DNA from: Thermomucor indicae-seudaticae
Lineage: Eukaryota > Mucoromycota > Mucoromycetes > Mucorales > Lichtheimiaceae
NCBI GenBank assembly: GCA_000787465.1
Contig: JSYX01000303.1
Location: forward strand, 1 to 40,755
Length of the DNA: 40,755 nt
Reading direction: 5' to 3'
The position numbers and the translations under genes were made by a program. Below, one piece after another: positions 10,072 through 22,185 of the stretch (the first letter of the stretch is position 1; each line of letters starts with the position of its first letter). The notes below the pieces were generated by a model that searched no databases, was not told the origin of the DNA, and saw only the letters and a list, made by a program, of their open reading frames with translations.

Positions 10072-12069
10072 TCAGAAAAGTGCGTTTCTTAGGATGCTAG
10101 TCAAAGTATTCGAAGAAGTAGTGGACGATGATGATGATGGTGCAAAGGACAATCCGGAAGGCGGCGGAGGTCGAACCATAAACTTGTCATTGGGAAGCAA
10201 AGCTATTTCGAGTACAGTGCGTTTGCTCTTTAACGCATTCTTGTAGTGATACCCGATCCCGCTTAGAGGGTCAACCACGATTGTGCCTGGCAGTTCTGGT
10301 TCCTTTGCCAAAAAGACCACTGTTGTGCTTGGCAATGGAAGTCCAGCAAGATGCTGTTGCTTTTGGAGCACAAATGGCATATAAGGATCAAGTCGTTGCT
10401 GGTTTTGGATATCAAAGGTTCCCCACACGACAACGTCCGTCTGTGCGGCAGCATCTGTATCATTCATGGGGCGATAGCACCATATGTATTGCCGCATGCC
10501 AAGCTTTCTGGCTTTTTGTCGAATCCGCGTGGATTCCTTGCGCGAAAGACCTTTGGCCATTGGAGAAAGAGAAGCTTCTTCTTGTCGTTGTTTAGACGGG
10601 TGCTGGTTCAATGGATGGCCCTCTGGGAGAAAAAGCCATGGCATACGGATAATTTGCCGTGGACGACTACTCTGGGATGTTGTTGGTTTGCCAATCACAT
10701 CTTCCAAAGGCATCACGGCTGCAGGGTCCCACATGGATTTATCGTGAATCGTCATCGGTCGTCGCTTCTGACTACTGCTGCTGCCGCCGCCGCCAAACAA
10801 TCCCGCAAAAAGTGATCGGCTGCGACGAAGACGAGGAGGTTCCGCAGATCGCATTGCGGGCTCTGTGCTGGCTGGTGGTTCACTCGCAGGCTTCTCCACT
10901 TCGCTCGCTGCTTCCGGATTGACGGCCGGTTTGGTTTCGGCTGGCGAATCTTCAGCTTTGGGTGCTTGTTCGGCTGCATCGGGTTTCGATTCCGGCTCAT
11001 TGATCGCTCTATCAGTACTGCTGGCCGGCGGAGCTGGTGCTGGTTGAGAAGATGGCACTGGCTGTGCAGGCATTGCTGCCGGTGGAGCAGGAGCAGGAGG
11101 TGGCGGCGGCGGCGGTGGAGCTGGTACTGATAGACCAGGTTCAGACGGCATCAATGGCCATGGATCCAACATGCCGATACGCTGGAATGGAGCCAAAGGC
11201 ATTGGCATTGGTGGAGGAACCATCAGTGGAGCAGGAGCAGCTGGAAACTGCAACATCATGGGATGATGATTAGGAAGCGCTGGCAAAGGCATAGGATTGA
11301 ATAGCTGTTGTTGTTGCTGTGGGACTGGAGGTGGTCGTGGGATAGGAAACGGTACCCATTGTGCTCCATTCGACGCGGGTACAGTTGTTGTCACGGGGGC
11401 TGATAATACGTCGTGGGGCACTGGTTGCATCATGGGGCTCACGAGCATACTCTGACTAGGCCGCTCATACAAGGAATGACGTCGTCGCAGCGCAGGCTTT
11501 GGCTGTTCTTGTTCTTCTCTGCGGATCGTGTCAATTGTACGTCGACGTTCTGGCGGCTTGTTGTAAAAGCTCTCATCATCCAAGACTATGGTCGTTGGAT
11601 GTTGATATCCGATCCGAGGCGATCCAGGAACACTTTTGCTGTTTGTACGCCAGTCGTCGTCAGGTGTTGGTGGCGGAGAAGAACGACGATAGCGGCGATA
11701 AGACGATGACCCTTTTGAGTCATGCGATGTGGTCCAAGCATCGCCTTGTACCTGCTGATCTTTCTTTTTTCGTAAAGAGGATTTTCGTTGTCTGGGTTGC
11801 TGCATTCTTTCATCTTCCAAAGCCCATTGCCATTCATCGTCTTCTGTCCAATCCCAATAGTCATCATAATCATATCCATACGGCCAATAGTAATAGTATT
11901 CATCATCCATGATATATTGTTCATCCGGATACTGATCCCACAGGGACGGTTGTCGGGCCAATCGCCATGAAGGATGATAATAGTCTTCATCCTCGCAATA
12001 GTCAGGCCAGTCATCCACAAAGCCTTGAGACTCCTTGCTTCGTCGCCGCTGCGAATGTTTGCTTGGCAT
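10072..12069 (-). CDS. Large low-complexity protein with a conserved-looking C-terminal domain (function unknown)
   Basis: Single exon, 665 aa from ATG 12069; the frame runs six codons further upstream only to a TTG. Three zones are visible. Residues about 20-90 are extremely rich in Tyr, Trp and Asp/Glu (YYYYWPYGYDYDDYWDW). The middle (about 230-420) is Pro/Met/Gln/Ala-rich with poly-Pro and poly-Gln. About 430-660 is more globular, reading RQYIWCYRPMN, VVVWGTFDIQNQQRLDPYMP, LPGTIVVDPLSGIGYHYKN and TVLEIALLPNDKFMV. The W-x-Y ... V-V-W-x-x-F-D ... Q-x-x-L order resembles a WWE domain or related fungal domain, but that is a weak pattern match. SP/TP and RRxS motifs suggest phosphorylation. No signal peptide or membrane segment is seen. 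Likely a cytoplasmic scaffold, by inference only. Confidence 0.75.
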   Translation of the reverse strand: MPSKHSQRRRSKESQGFVDDWPDYCEDEDYYHPSWRLARQPSLWDQYPDEQYIMDDEYYYYWPYGYDYDDYWDWTEDDEWQWALEDERMQQPRQRKSSLRKKKDQQVQGDAWTTSHDSKGSSSYRRYRRSSPPPTPDDDWRTNSKSVPGSPRIGYQHPTTIVLDDESFYNKPPERRRTIDTIRREEQEQPKPALRRRHSLYERPSQSMLVSPMMQPVPHDVLSAPVTTTVPASNGAQWVPFPIPRPPPVPQQQQQLFNPMPLPALPNHHPMMLQFPAAPAPLMVPPPMPMPLAPFQRIGMLDPWPLMPSEPGLSVPAPPPPPPPPAPAPPAAMPAQPVPSSQPAPAPPASSTDRAINEPESKPDAAEQAPKAEDSPAETKPAVNPEAASEVEKPASEPPASTEPAMRSAEPPRLRRSRSLFAGLFGGGGSSSSQKRRPMTIHDKSMWDPAAVMPLEDVIGKPTTSQSSRPRQIIRMPWLFLPEGHPLNQHPSKQRQEEASLSPMAKGLSRKESTRIRQKARKLGMRQYIWCYRPMNDTDAAAQTDVVVWGTFDIQNQQRLDPYMPFVLQKQQHLAGLPLPSTTVVFLAKEPELPGTIVVDPLSGIGYHYKNALKSKRTVLEIALLPNDKFMVRPPPPSGLSFAPSSSSSTTSSNTLTSILRNALF

Positions 12070-12404
12070 GTTTTTCAAATGGAGCAAAAGAAAAGGAAAA
12101 AAAAGAACAGGAGTAAAACGCGTTCCAAAGTTAAATCCTTATATGTATCCATCTGTTGTCATGGGGTGGGTCGTGGTTTCGACCAATTTGGAGACATCCA
12201 TATTGGGACACTTGGTCAATAAACATTTCAACGAATGTATTCACTTTGCCTGTACATGTCACACTGATTGTTATTCCGTTTTGTGAGCTGTATAACATAT
12301 ATACAAGAAAATATAACACACGATTCATGAGCTAGGCCTATGTAACTGAGGAACTTGCTTATTTTTTGCTTACACGACATTGTGAGAATGCAAACCTGCC
12401 AAGA
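12070..12404. other. Short intergenic region
   Basis: About 335 bp between two genes that both run on the minus strand: upstream of the 665-aa protein's ATG (12069) and downstream of the helical protein's stop (12405). It is A/T-rich, with TATACAAG-like stretches near 12300. No gene is seen. Confidence 0.4.
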
Positions 12405-13867
12405 TCAAGAATAAGAAGTTTGTCCGCTCTGTGCTTGCTGTAGAGCGTTATATGAGGACAGAACGAATGGGCGTAACGCCACTCCAAGCTGATATATGGA
12501 CGAAACGAGTGGATGCAAGTCTTTAGAAAGACGCTGATACGTGTCTGACTTTGTATCCCGGTTTTGAAAAATCAAGCTTTCCACTGTCCTCGGAACTTCC
12601 CGTGCGACCGTCAATATCATGATAAATGTACCTTCTACTATACCAGCAGCGTTTCCGGCTTTCTGTGCTTCCCTGATCGTTGTGTGTCACGTCAATATCA
12701 TGACTGTCTGCGTGAGGAAGAACTTACACTATGTTCGACAGCAAAGACTGTAATGTGTCAAGTGTCCAATCGTCCGCGCATGAAAACTCCAATCGATCCA
12801 CCAGCATCCCATATATGATACCTAGCAAGCGTGATTTGGCTGCAGGATATCGATCTATACGCAGCATCTTTCGTTGGCAAAGTAGCTCATTCTTCTTCCC
12901 CTCCCCTTGAAACATACCACATCTTTGCAGTAATACTTCCACAGCTGGTTTCAGAAAGAGTTCCACATCCATTCCAGGATCCAGCTCAAACACTGGCAAT
13001 AGCTCTGTCAACCAGTCTTTGAAACAATTCATATCCGGTTTGTAATGCTGAAGAACGACAAGTGCGATCCGTGTATCATGCGTTCGTAGCGCTTGAGCAA
13101 GTGCTTCTCGACATACTCGCTCAAATCTGCCATCTTGCTGTTGAATCGATCCCAATGCCTAAAAAATCGCCGTGTAAGATATGCATGGAAAGTAGAGAAG
13201 CATCTCTATGTATACATACGTCAAGATACTTCCACAGCATCTCAGCATCATTGGGAAATGCCGCATGTGCGACCGCAAGCGTCGTGACCGCCTCATTTAG
13301 AAGAGGCTCATTTGTATTGTCATCTTTCCACATCCAGTATCGTGCGATGGCCAATATCCGTTGTATTTCCGGGTCTTTCACAGCGAACCGCAATTGCAAC
13401 CGTATTTCTTCAACGACTCTGGTATATTCCTTTCGATTCAAGAGTTCTTCCATCCATGCATGGAATATCTGTATGTGTGCAGGCAGAGATCTCTTGTTGT
13501 CGTCAGCACCGCCCTCAGGTCTGCCCAGACGGCAACTGGTGAACGCATACTCGAGATATGTCGCCGCCTCATCAGGTCGCAGCTTTTTAAGGATCTCAAG
13601 GCCAGTCTGTATAAACCAATCAATCTTGGAGGTCTAGTGAACTTGCTTTCCTTGCCTCTCGCATACCTTCCAGTAATCAAGAATCGCATACCTGTTTGTG
13701 CGCCTTATGGCATCAAACAGAACCCAGGCTTCCTCATACCGATTCTCAAAGATTAATGATTCGAGGCGTTTCTCGGTGACGAAAAAGCCACGACGGACGG
13801 TACTGTTGTCAGGTACCAATTTATACGTCAAGCCGATCACTCCCCTCTCTTGTTCTTGTTCTTCCAT
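12405..13867 (-). CDS. Helical-repeat protein, possible Rrn11/TAF1A-type Pol I core-factor subunit
   Basis: Four exons join cleanly: 13867-13667, 13606-13220, 13158-12728 and 12672-12405, giving 428 aa. Introns are 55-61 nt, with CTTTCC-type tracts and the acceptors TTATACAG, TTTTTTAG and CGATCAG. The protein is almost all alpha-helical with TPR-like spacing: RLESLIFENRYEEAWVLFDA, AILDYWKTGLEILKKL, RPDEAATYLEYAF, HIQIFHAWMEELLNRKEY, VAHAAFPNDAEMLWKYLDAL. The run 'rYeeAw.lf.airr....dyWk.GleiL......a..YLeya' followed by 'iqifh.wm.ell' resembles Rrn11 and metazoan TAF1A, subunits of the RNA polymerase I core factor/SL1, and the length (about 430) fits. Similarity is by pattern only, so the function is tentative; a generic TPR protein is the main alternative. 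It is followed on the same strand by the GATA factor upstream, 211 bp away. Confidence 0.72.
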
Positions 13868-14078
13868 TTGCCAAAATAAAGGAAAGGACTTGTGTGACAC
13901 AGCTTTGAAGAAAACGGGAAGAAAAAGACAAGTTCCCTTTATTTGCCAGCTAAATATCCTTTCTTTTACAGATAATCACAAACAAAAGCGCAAGAAGGAG
14001 AAAAACATGTACAGAGAGAGATTTGCTCAAAGAACGTGTTTTACATATTACAACCCATAAGCAAAAGATATAAAGATT

Positions 14079-16686
14079 TTACCAGCTTGGTTGGTGATCA
14101 TGATCCATGGCATGCGCACTCAAAGGTGAACTTGATGAATCAGAAGTAGTAGTAGTGGGTATGTTGGATGAAACAGAAGCTGCAGCTGCAGCTGCCTGTT
14201 GCAGTATCAAGAGCCTCTGCAGTTGCTCCGGTGTTAAGGAGGATAAAGAAGAAGAATCAAAGGACTGGGGTGAACCAAATGACGGCATGTTGTTGTTGTT
14301 TTCCATCATGCCCATCCATGATAAACTAGGCGCGCTGTTGACGGTCGGTAGAATGGTTGCTGTTGGAAGTGGTGGTTGCAGATTATTGGGTAGAATGCTT
14401 CTAGGCTGCTGTGGTTGCTGTGCTGGACGTAGCATTTGTCGGTACCCATCATTAGCAGACAGGGATTGATTCGGCATAGACCCTGCTTGACTCTCTTGCT
14501 TCTCCTCATCATTGTGCCGTCGCTGTCGTTTTGTACTTGCTTTTGTTGTTGTACCAGCTACTCTTGGAGAGGCAAACACGATAGGTCGCATACTAGTCAC
14601 TGTGCTTGTGCTGCTGCTAGTAGTAGCAGTAGTAACGGGCTGCATAGGTACTTTGCTGGGTGCAATATTGATAACGCCTGTCCCACTCGATCTTTTGCCG
14701 ATAACGCCCATGGTCGCTCCTCCTGCCCCTGACGCCACCAACCCAGAAGAATTGATCTGTACAAACGTCCCCTTGCCCTTGCTGCTGCCGCCACCGCCGT
14801 TAGCAGCATTGCTACTACTACTGCCGCCTCGATTCTCGTTTCCTGCAGCGCCACCGGCAGCTCGATTACTGTGAGCACCAGCACCTCCGCTTCTATTTCT
14901 CTTCTTTATCACGTCAGTCTTTAGACTGAGTGGCCGAACAACGCCGTGAAGTTTCAGGAATAAGCCGCAAGCATTACACAATGGTTGGCCATCCGGGTTG
15001 CGACGCCAGAGCGGTGTCGTAGATGTGCCGCAGTTGGTGCATTTGGTGGGTGGTCCGTCCTTTTTAGCTCCCCCGTCATCCGATTTCTTTCCAGCACTGC
15101 TTGGTTTCGATGGTCCAACATACTTTGGTGACGTATTCTGCTTAGTAACTGGCACTTCTGGTTGTTTCGGCGTCGTATCTGGTGCCAGTGGAACACCCTC
15201 CGGTAACAGCGTTGCTCCAGGCGCACTGCTGGATAGTGAACCTTAAAAAAGATGAATTTCGCCTCGAGCACTCACTCACGGAACTATTTAGCCCACTTAC
15301 TTGACGTAAAAGGGCGGTTCGATTCGTTCGGAACCAAATGAGTAGGATTGATATGAGATAGAGAGGAAGCTTGTCCCTGGTTAGAGATAAGTGCCGACAG
15401 CATACTTCCTTCGAATCCCCCTGCAGTTGGAGTAGTTGTAGTAGCAGTAGGAGGTGGTGTTCCCGCATAATACATGGAAAACAATTCCTCGAAGCTCATG
15501 GCACCGGGATTCATTGGGCCAGCAGCGTTCATTCTTTGTTGATCAAATACGCTATCATGTGAATTCATATAAAGAGAGGTATGCCGCGCCTGCGCGGAGG
15601 ACGTCGAATGGTGCTGTGGAAATGCGGTAGGTAGCGAAGGACCGTGCATCAAGTTATATGCGGGCAATGAGTGACTGAGGAATGCCCCACCACCACTTGA
15701 GTCGAACGATGATCCAGCAAAGGCAGGAGATAATGGTGATACCGGATCCTGATCGACGCTATTATGATCAAGACACTCGTCCATGTCCGAATCTGTTGGC
15801 ATATCGACCGGGATGGTGATGCTGTTGGTGTGAGGAAAGTATGGACTGCCGCTATTATCTGCAACCTAATAACAGATATATCAATGATAATGCATCCCGA
15901 TACACAGGTGGTAATTTAACATACATTTGCTGCACCGATATGACGGATGGATGGTGAAGATGAACGAGGCACAACAGATGACGGGGAAGAAGACGAAGAA
16001 GAAGAAGTTGTCGCACGCGTGGATCCATGGACGAACACGCTTTTATTACGAGGGCCAGCCCTGCTCTGACGAGGCGTGGTGGCACCAGGACTACCAGTTC
16101 GCTGCAGAAAGGGTGGACCACCGCTCAGAAAGTCAATCATGTAAGGCGGAGCTGAGGATGACAAAAGTTCGGTTGTATCATCTGGAGCTGGAGGTGAACA
16201 AGGTGGTTGCTGCTCTTCTTTGACCGGTGTCGAATCCACGTACATTTTCTCTTCTTCCTTTTCTTTCTCGTCTGTACGTGGTGTTGAGGGAGCTGAAGAT
16301 CTTGACTTGTTTTTGTTTAACGTCATTGCCATCATGCGCCAAGTGAGATTCTCCATTCGTGAGGCATTGGGCAATGTGTCTTTGGCTTTTGTATATAAAC
16401 GCCACACCTGGGTTGCCAGCGGGTCCTTTGCTTTGTTTTTCTCGTCGTCGTCATCACCGGAAGACGACTTCCCATCGGAATCGTCATCGTCCATGTCAGT
16501 GGAAGTGGGCTTTTTTTTCGGTTTCCGTGGAGGGAAAAGGGAATCGGACAAGAGGGACGCTGCAACAGCTGCCGATGGCGTGCCAGGCGAAAGTGTCGTC
16601 GACCGTAAGTCTTTTTCGGACGGCCGTTTAAGGTCTTTAAGGAAAAGGTTAGGGCGCTTCTTGTCTGATGGAACCTTATCCATCAT
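14079..16686 (-). CDS. areA: AreA/Gln3-type GATA transcription factor
   Basis: Three exons, 16686-15925, 15865-15301 and 15241-14079, give 829 aa from the tandem ATG at 16686. Residues 89-123 ([20 protein letters not shown] followed by LTWRMMAM) match the conserved N-terminal segment of fungal nitrogen GATA activators (AreA/NIT2 N-terminal domain). The single GATA finger has Cys510, Cys513, Cys531 and Cys534 in C-X2-C-X17-C-X2-C spacing ([20 protein letters not shown]) with a basic tail [10 protein letters not shown]. This is the fungal class with a 17-residue loop, which binds HGATAR sites. Long Ser, Gln, Ala, Asp and Gly runs surround the finger, and PPRKPKKKP is a likely nuclear localisation signal. 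Role by family: activator of secondary nitrogen-source genes. The last 8 residues do not match the classical AreA C-terminal NmrA-binding motif as far as I can see, so NmrA-type regulation is unproven. Confidence 0.88.
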
Positions 16687-17728
16687 GGCATTGCTTTGCT
16701 TTGGGCGTTATTGCTGAATGAACGTTGCAAACAGACAACTGAAGAAAAAAAAAGTTCAGTGGTGTCTGTACGCCGGAGGTCCCCTCAATAAACCGTAATA
16801 GGTAAGTGGATACTGGTTTGCACAAATCAGATCGCGTCGGAACTTACGGTATCTTCTCTTGTCATGTGACTATGCATTTTGCCAGTTTTCTGTGAGGTCG
16901 AGTGTCGGACAAGGGCATGTCAAAACAACTGATCGACTCCAACCGATCTGTAATCTAGACATGCGCCATTTGGTCTCATGGTGTTTCCGATTGTCTTGTT
17001 ATGGGTTTAAAGCGGTACTTGAAACTTGATCGATAGAGAGTCTGAGCCTAAGGCATGCGCGGTATCGATGGCGGGAAGATGATGATCCGAAATTTTTTTT
17101 CTACCTTCAGTTTTTGGACAAGTCGTATTACTCTTACGGAATGCAATGCAAAATGTGTACAAAATTTCGTCAGGGTTACCGTAATAAGTTAACACCACTT
17201 TTATAAATTCTGCAAGGTATGGATTTGTCGTGGGTCCTAAGACAGGCTAAATTCCCAAAATCTGAAGTCACGTCTCTAACTCTGCGTTTAGGGCATGAGT
17301 AAGCCATATTCCAGAAATGCGGGAACTACCGGCTTGGTTGTTCGGGCTTCGTAGACGTAGCCCTATCCAAATTATGGCAGATCCCGAGAGAGAAAGTAGA
17401 AGTACCGCGTGAGAATAATTTGATACGCATGTGACACGTCAAGATCGAGCCTGCATCATCTGAACAGCTTCTGGCTTCATTTGTAACGCTTAATGAAGTG
17501 ATTGTCTGTGATCAGTGAACCCAATTTGCCGGGATCCCAGGGACAAAGAAAACTTGAAACACTCCGATAATTTTACCTTGTCAGGGCCAGTTGTGATGAT
17601 TATTTTTTACAGGCCATAAGCATGCTTTTCCACTAATAAAAATGCATTCTATTGCTGAAAGGGACTATGTGTTAAGTTAAGCGAATTCAATACAAGAACG
17701 TGGTGAGCAAATAAAAGTATTATGAGTA
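16687..17728. other. Intergenic region upstream of the GATA gene
   Basis: About 1.04 kb with no supported gene. It is the promoter side of areA and the terminator side of the RhoGEF gene. One CGATAG (a HGATAR match) lies at 17031-17036, which could allow autoregulation, but a single six-base match is expected by chance. The only frame above 60 codons (17007-17198, -) has no supporting features. Confidence 0.35.
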
Positions 17729-20700
17729 TCACTGAGACGGTTGTTGGGAATACGGTAACAGTTGAAAGAGATCTTGGAAAGCAGGTCGGTTGGCATACAC
17801 AATACACCCTTGTATCAGTGGCTTCTCGCCGGTATTGCTATTGCCATTGAAATAAGTTAAGCAACAGTCGTTACTGGTAATTAGCTGTGCCAGATCGCCT
17901 GTAACAACATGCCGGATTTCGATGAACCGTTGATCGAACGCTATCACATAGGGATGGTGGTATACGATGCGTTCTGGATGGCATTCCCACTCACAAAGCA
18001 AATCCGACCTTCATTAAGTTTGTTATCTGTTAGTTCTGCACAAGTAATATCCGGACAGCCATGCTTACTTGTCATCGCGCGGAATCAAGGATTGTGTCTT
18101 ATTGCTGACGTAAAACGCAAATTTGTTGTAGCAGAGCAAGAACTTGTCCTGCACTCGGTACATGGCCAGAGGCTTTAGATCGTCGCTGCGCTGTTCCAAG
18201 AACTTGAACTGGGGATCTTCCTTGTCAGGAATGCTTCTACCAGTCGAAAGATTCTCGGGATCGATAATCTCAAAAGCTCGCTCACAAACCACGGCGAATT
18301 TGCTTTTCAAAAAGTGGATGCCGATCGCTCTTGCTCCAACCAAGAATTCCTTGAATATAACCCAGATCAGAAGGAATAGTTCGTAGAAACACAAGCAGCA
18401 TTGGCTTACCTTATATACTTCAAACCAAGAGCATGTTGATCCACTGTGCCGGAAAAAGTGTCGGACACCAGACCATCGATGCTCTTCCGGTTGGACTGGT
18501 TCTTCGGTGGTAGGTTTCAGGACTACGAAAGATGTTGACAGTGTCTTTTGCCGTGCATAAACGAGGAGCTCCATGCCGTTACAGATTCCGACCTCAAAGA
18601 ATTGGACATGATCCGCAATCTCCTGGACTAACCGATCCGGAGCTTTGATGTTCTTTTTCGAAGTGAGTGTATCCAATGGGTATGCCTGAAGGCATTTATC
18701 TACAGCTGCGTAAATCCAAAAGCTCTTCATGATGTCTATACCATAAATTTACCTGTCAAGACCAACAATATGCGCTGCTTCTCCATGACAGCTAGTTGGG
18801 TAACTCCGTCTTTCAGCGAAATAGCAGCACGTGGAGGATCGTCACCGATGTTCTTAAAGTACACACCAGTCGTCGTGCCAATGGCTATCTTCTGGGTTTT
18901 ATCCTCTGATACTGGTACAAAACGAATAATTCACTGACTGTACATGTGCCTCATACAAAAATCAGGCTTACCGAAAGGCACGGAACAAGTAATCTTCCCA
19001 TGGCCATCGACATCTCCGGACGAGCCGACCTCTTTAAAGAAAGACCGTTCAATGCTATCCAGTTCGAACGCGTCCGCTTGCCGGCTCAGATCTCTTTTGG
19101 CTTGATCGATAGCGGCGAGCCACTGTTGCTTTTCTTGCTGCGAATTGCAAGCAAAGTAATATTCGCCACCATGCCGACCAGGATGAATGAACGTCAGGGT
19201 CAAACTATCGTTACGGATAGTAGCTGAATTCTTCAAGCTATTGTATGTGTTATAGGCAGTGTTGTATGCTGTACTATAAGCACTGGTACTTGGGTATAAT
19301 GTAGGCAGCTTGAACCCATTTTCCAATCCAGGGATATAGAGCATCTGAAGTGGAATAGGTCGACGCCAAATGCGATATTCGACACCTTCGCTCGTTTTCC
19401 GTGCCTTGGTCAGCAGTAGCATGTGGTCCAGTAACACGACATGTATATACTTTTCGCTTAGCTCGAGCGCACCGTTGTCTCGTTTCAGGTCACCACGGAA
19501 ATAAATCTTTCGGCAAGGATCTGTTAGCTTAAGATCATAGAACTCTCCTTGTCGGCACGTCAAGGCGTCATTTAACATCAAGATCTCGACACGGTTCTTC
19601 ACACTTGCGGCAAGTTGATCACACAGGGTTGCGACTTCGCTAACTACCCTTTTACATTCCTCTAGTTTTTCGTACTCTGGATCGTCACGGTTCGTCTTTT
19701 TCATGATGGCTTCTATCAGCAGCACATAGCGCGGTAAACGCATGACGGGCCGTAGAAGGAAATGACGAAATGATTGCTTGTTGAGTTTCGTATCATGCTG
19801 TACTTCTTCTAAAAAGCTTCGGAATTTCTCGTTGGATCGCTTGGTATCTGCCACAATGTATTCCGCAAGGTGAACGTTAGGCACATAGGTCGCGTAAGGG
19901 TCTCGGAAACGAGACAAATGCTTCAGCATAATGTCCGCTATTCCAGGAATGCATTGCTGATCGTATTCATCTTGCCGTTGTAAGAGCTCATCTGCAAAGT
20001 CTATACTCAGGCATCGCAGTTGGTCATAATTATTGAAAACGCTCTGCACAAAGAGTTCCTCTTGATCGGGATCGATTGCCTGCGATTCTTTTAAGCGTAA
20101 AACAATAGCCTATGTAGTATATCAGTTTACGCGCATGGGTTTCCCCTTTACATGGTTATACAGACCTCATGGAGTAACTCCAAATCTTTCTGGTACAGCT
20201 CTTCGCTGTGTATGACTTCGTTGATGGCTTCTTGGCGATCCCGTTCCCGCTTATCAATAGAGTCATAGAATTCGCGGGGAACATGTCCGCCCCAAGTCTC
20301 ACGGCTATGCAGCTACATTCAATGTTAAGTCATTGTCCATTGCGGCTCCCCTGAGTTGCTTACTTCTTCAATATGCTGATAGCTTGATCGTGTTGAAGGC
20401 CCTCGCAATAGAGGGGTTGCCGGCTTGTCAAAGCGCTCCAATCAATGTTCTAGCAAACCTTCCAACTATAGGATAAGATACTCACCTCGACATCTTGCTG
20501 GTACACTGCAGGCTTATTAGGACATCTTGGAGCATAGCATCCGCCTTGCCCAGGTACACACCCTTGCACATAGCACCTGGTGATGCCCGTAAACACACCA
20601 ACTGGTACCACATCGACAAGCGCATAGATCTCGTCTGGCGAGCCGTACACTGGTTTCATACGATCTGTCTTTTCTTCCGAGCGATCCACAGGCACAAATA

Positions 20701-22185
20701 ATCCCTTTGGCTTGCAATGCATCAAGGCGTTCGCGATTTTAAGACAATGTTCACTAGGATACCTGTTCAAGAGAATTTCGCAAAGGATATTCTAATACGT
20801 GTTTCCTTTTAGCTAAAACAAGGACCTGAAGGTATTACTATATCTTTTCACTTACGACAGCTTCTTGTCCTGTAAACGCATCCGAGTGCTCATTCCCAAA
20901 GGACAATTCACGCATTGTCTTTAGCTCTTTAACCCGTTTCACAAACAACTTAGAAATAACGGATAAAAGGGCCGGGTCTGTAGACGGTACTGTGTCCATT
21001 TCGTCAGCCTGTTCAGGAGCTGGAGGAGGCGGTAATGGCTTATTGTATAGATAACTATCTTCATCGTCATCGTCGCTAGGCGTTGAAGCGGCATGTTTAT
21101 GACTGCTTGCTCTTCGTAAGGATGATCGAATAGACTCTCTGTGATACTCTTCCGCTGCAGCGGCCAAAGATGGCTGGACTGTTGAAGATCGGTATTTGCT
21201 GATATAGTCTTCGGAAGGTGGCCTAACAAATCCCGGAGGAGGATATATAGCAGCTGGTTGAGTTGCAGCCTGATACCGTGACCAACGATCTGGCATTGGC
21301 ATCGACAGTGGCGGTGGAACCGGCCTTAAAGATGATGACGTTTGCTGATCTGGTGGAAACGGCCGCTGAGGACTATAGATTGGGTAAGACGGTCTTGGTG
21401 ATAACAGCTGTTGTTGCGACAAGCGAGGTGTGTTGTTGTGTCCGTCCATGTGCTGAGGATAAGGTGATCCAGGCGTATGATGGAGAGTAGCGGTCGACTT
21501 ATGAGGACTGCCATATGCATCGTGATACGGTGGCGCTTGTTGCGGAATTGGTGATGATAAAGATGAGCTGTGCGGTGGATAAGATGGTCCGTATGGGCTC
21601 GGATAACCCATTGGCTGAGGAGATGGATGCATTGGGTTTGTCGGCGCCATGGAACCGTGTGGAGTTGGCATGGACATACGAATAGGTGACGAAACAGAAT
21701 GCTGAGGTGGCAGTCCGTATGCATGACTAGATGACTCGGAACCGTTCTCTACACCAAAGGGTTGGCTGGAAGCTGGGGGATAGACAGACGGTCTAGGCGG
21801 GTATCCAAAGTTTGCTGGGTATCCGCTTGAGGTGTCGGCTCCATGGAGTGGCGCTGGAGGATATGGAGGGTATGGCATTCCGTAACCACCAGGGCGCCCA
21901 TCATAATTACTTGGGCCTGGATAATATGGAGTCTGTTTCCGGACAAGATCAACAATTGCTTTAGCCTTCTACTAGCAATTTTTCCTTCTGACGTATGTTG
22001 CAAATGACAGGTACCTGAAATGGTTGCGGTATAGAAAGTGATGGCGACGCTGCCATGTGCTGGTGCTCATAACGTGGCTGTAGAAAGCCATTCGGGTGCC
22101 GGTGCTGGTCAACTGCACTTTCACCACGATCCGAGCAGTCGGTCGTGGCGGTATAGTATGATGACTGTCGTCTCTCTTCTGCCAT
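17729..22185 (-). CDS. Rho guanine nucleotide exchange factor, Rom1/Rom2 type (DEP-DH-PH-CNH)
   Basis: Ten exons keep frame throughout: 22185-22015, 21932-20856, 20791-20486, 20435-20364, 20312-20166, 20109-18972, 18911-18753, 18735-18410, 18349-18069 and 18008-17729. The product is 1318 aa. Residues 1-370 are Pro/Tyr/Gln/Ser-rich and disordered. The DEP domain is at about 375-455 (FTGQEAVVNILCEILLNRYP). The DH domain is at about 566-760 (RQEAINEVIHSEELYQKDLE; FRHFLLRPVMRLPRYVLLIE, the conserved helix 8). The PH domain is at about 775-925, and a citron-homology (CNH) domain at about 985-1290 (WECHPERIVYHHPYVIAFDQ). By family it loads GTP on Rho1 at the plasma membrane, driving cell-wall integrity signalling and glucan/chitin synthase activation. 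One 60-nt intron (18409-18350) is a multiple of three and stop-free. The donor of the fifth intron is the weak GTCTGT. Confidence 0.92.

Noticed and set aside
10752..11273. Several frames opposite the 665-aa protein
   Set aside because: Pro/Ala-rich coding sequence produces long open antisense frames; no independent support.
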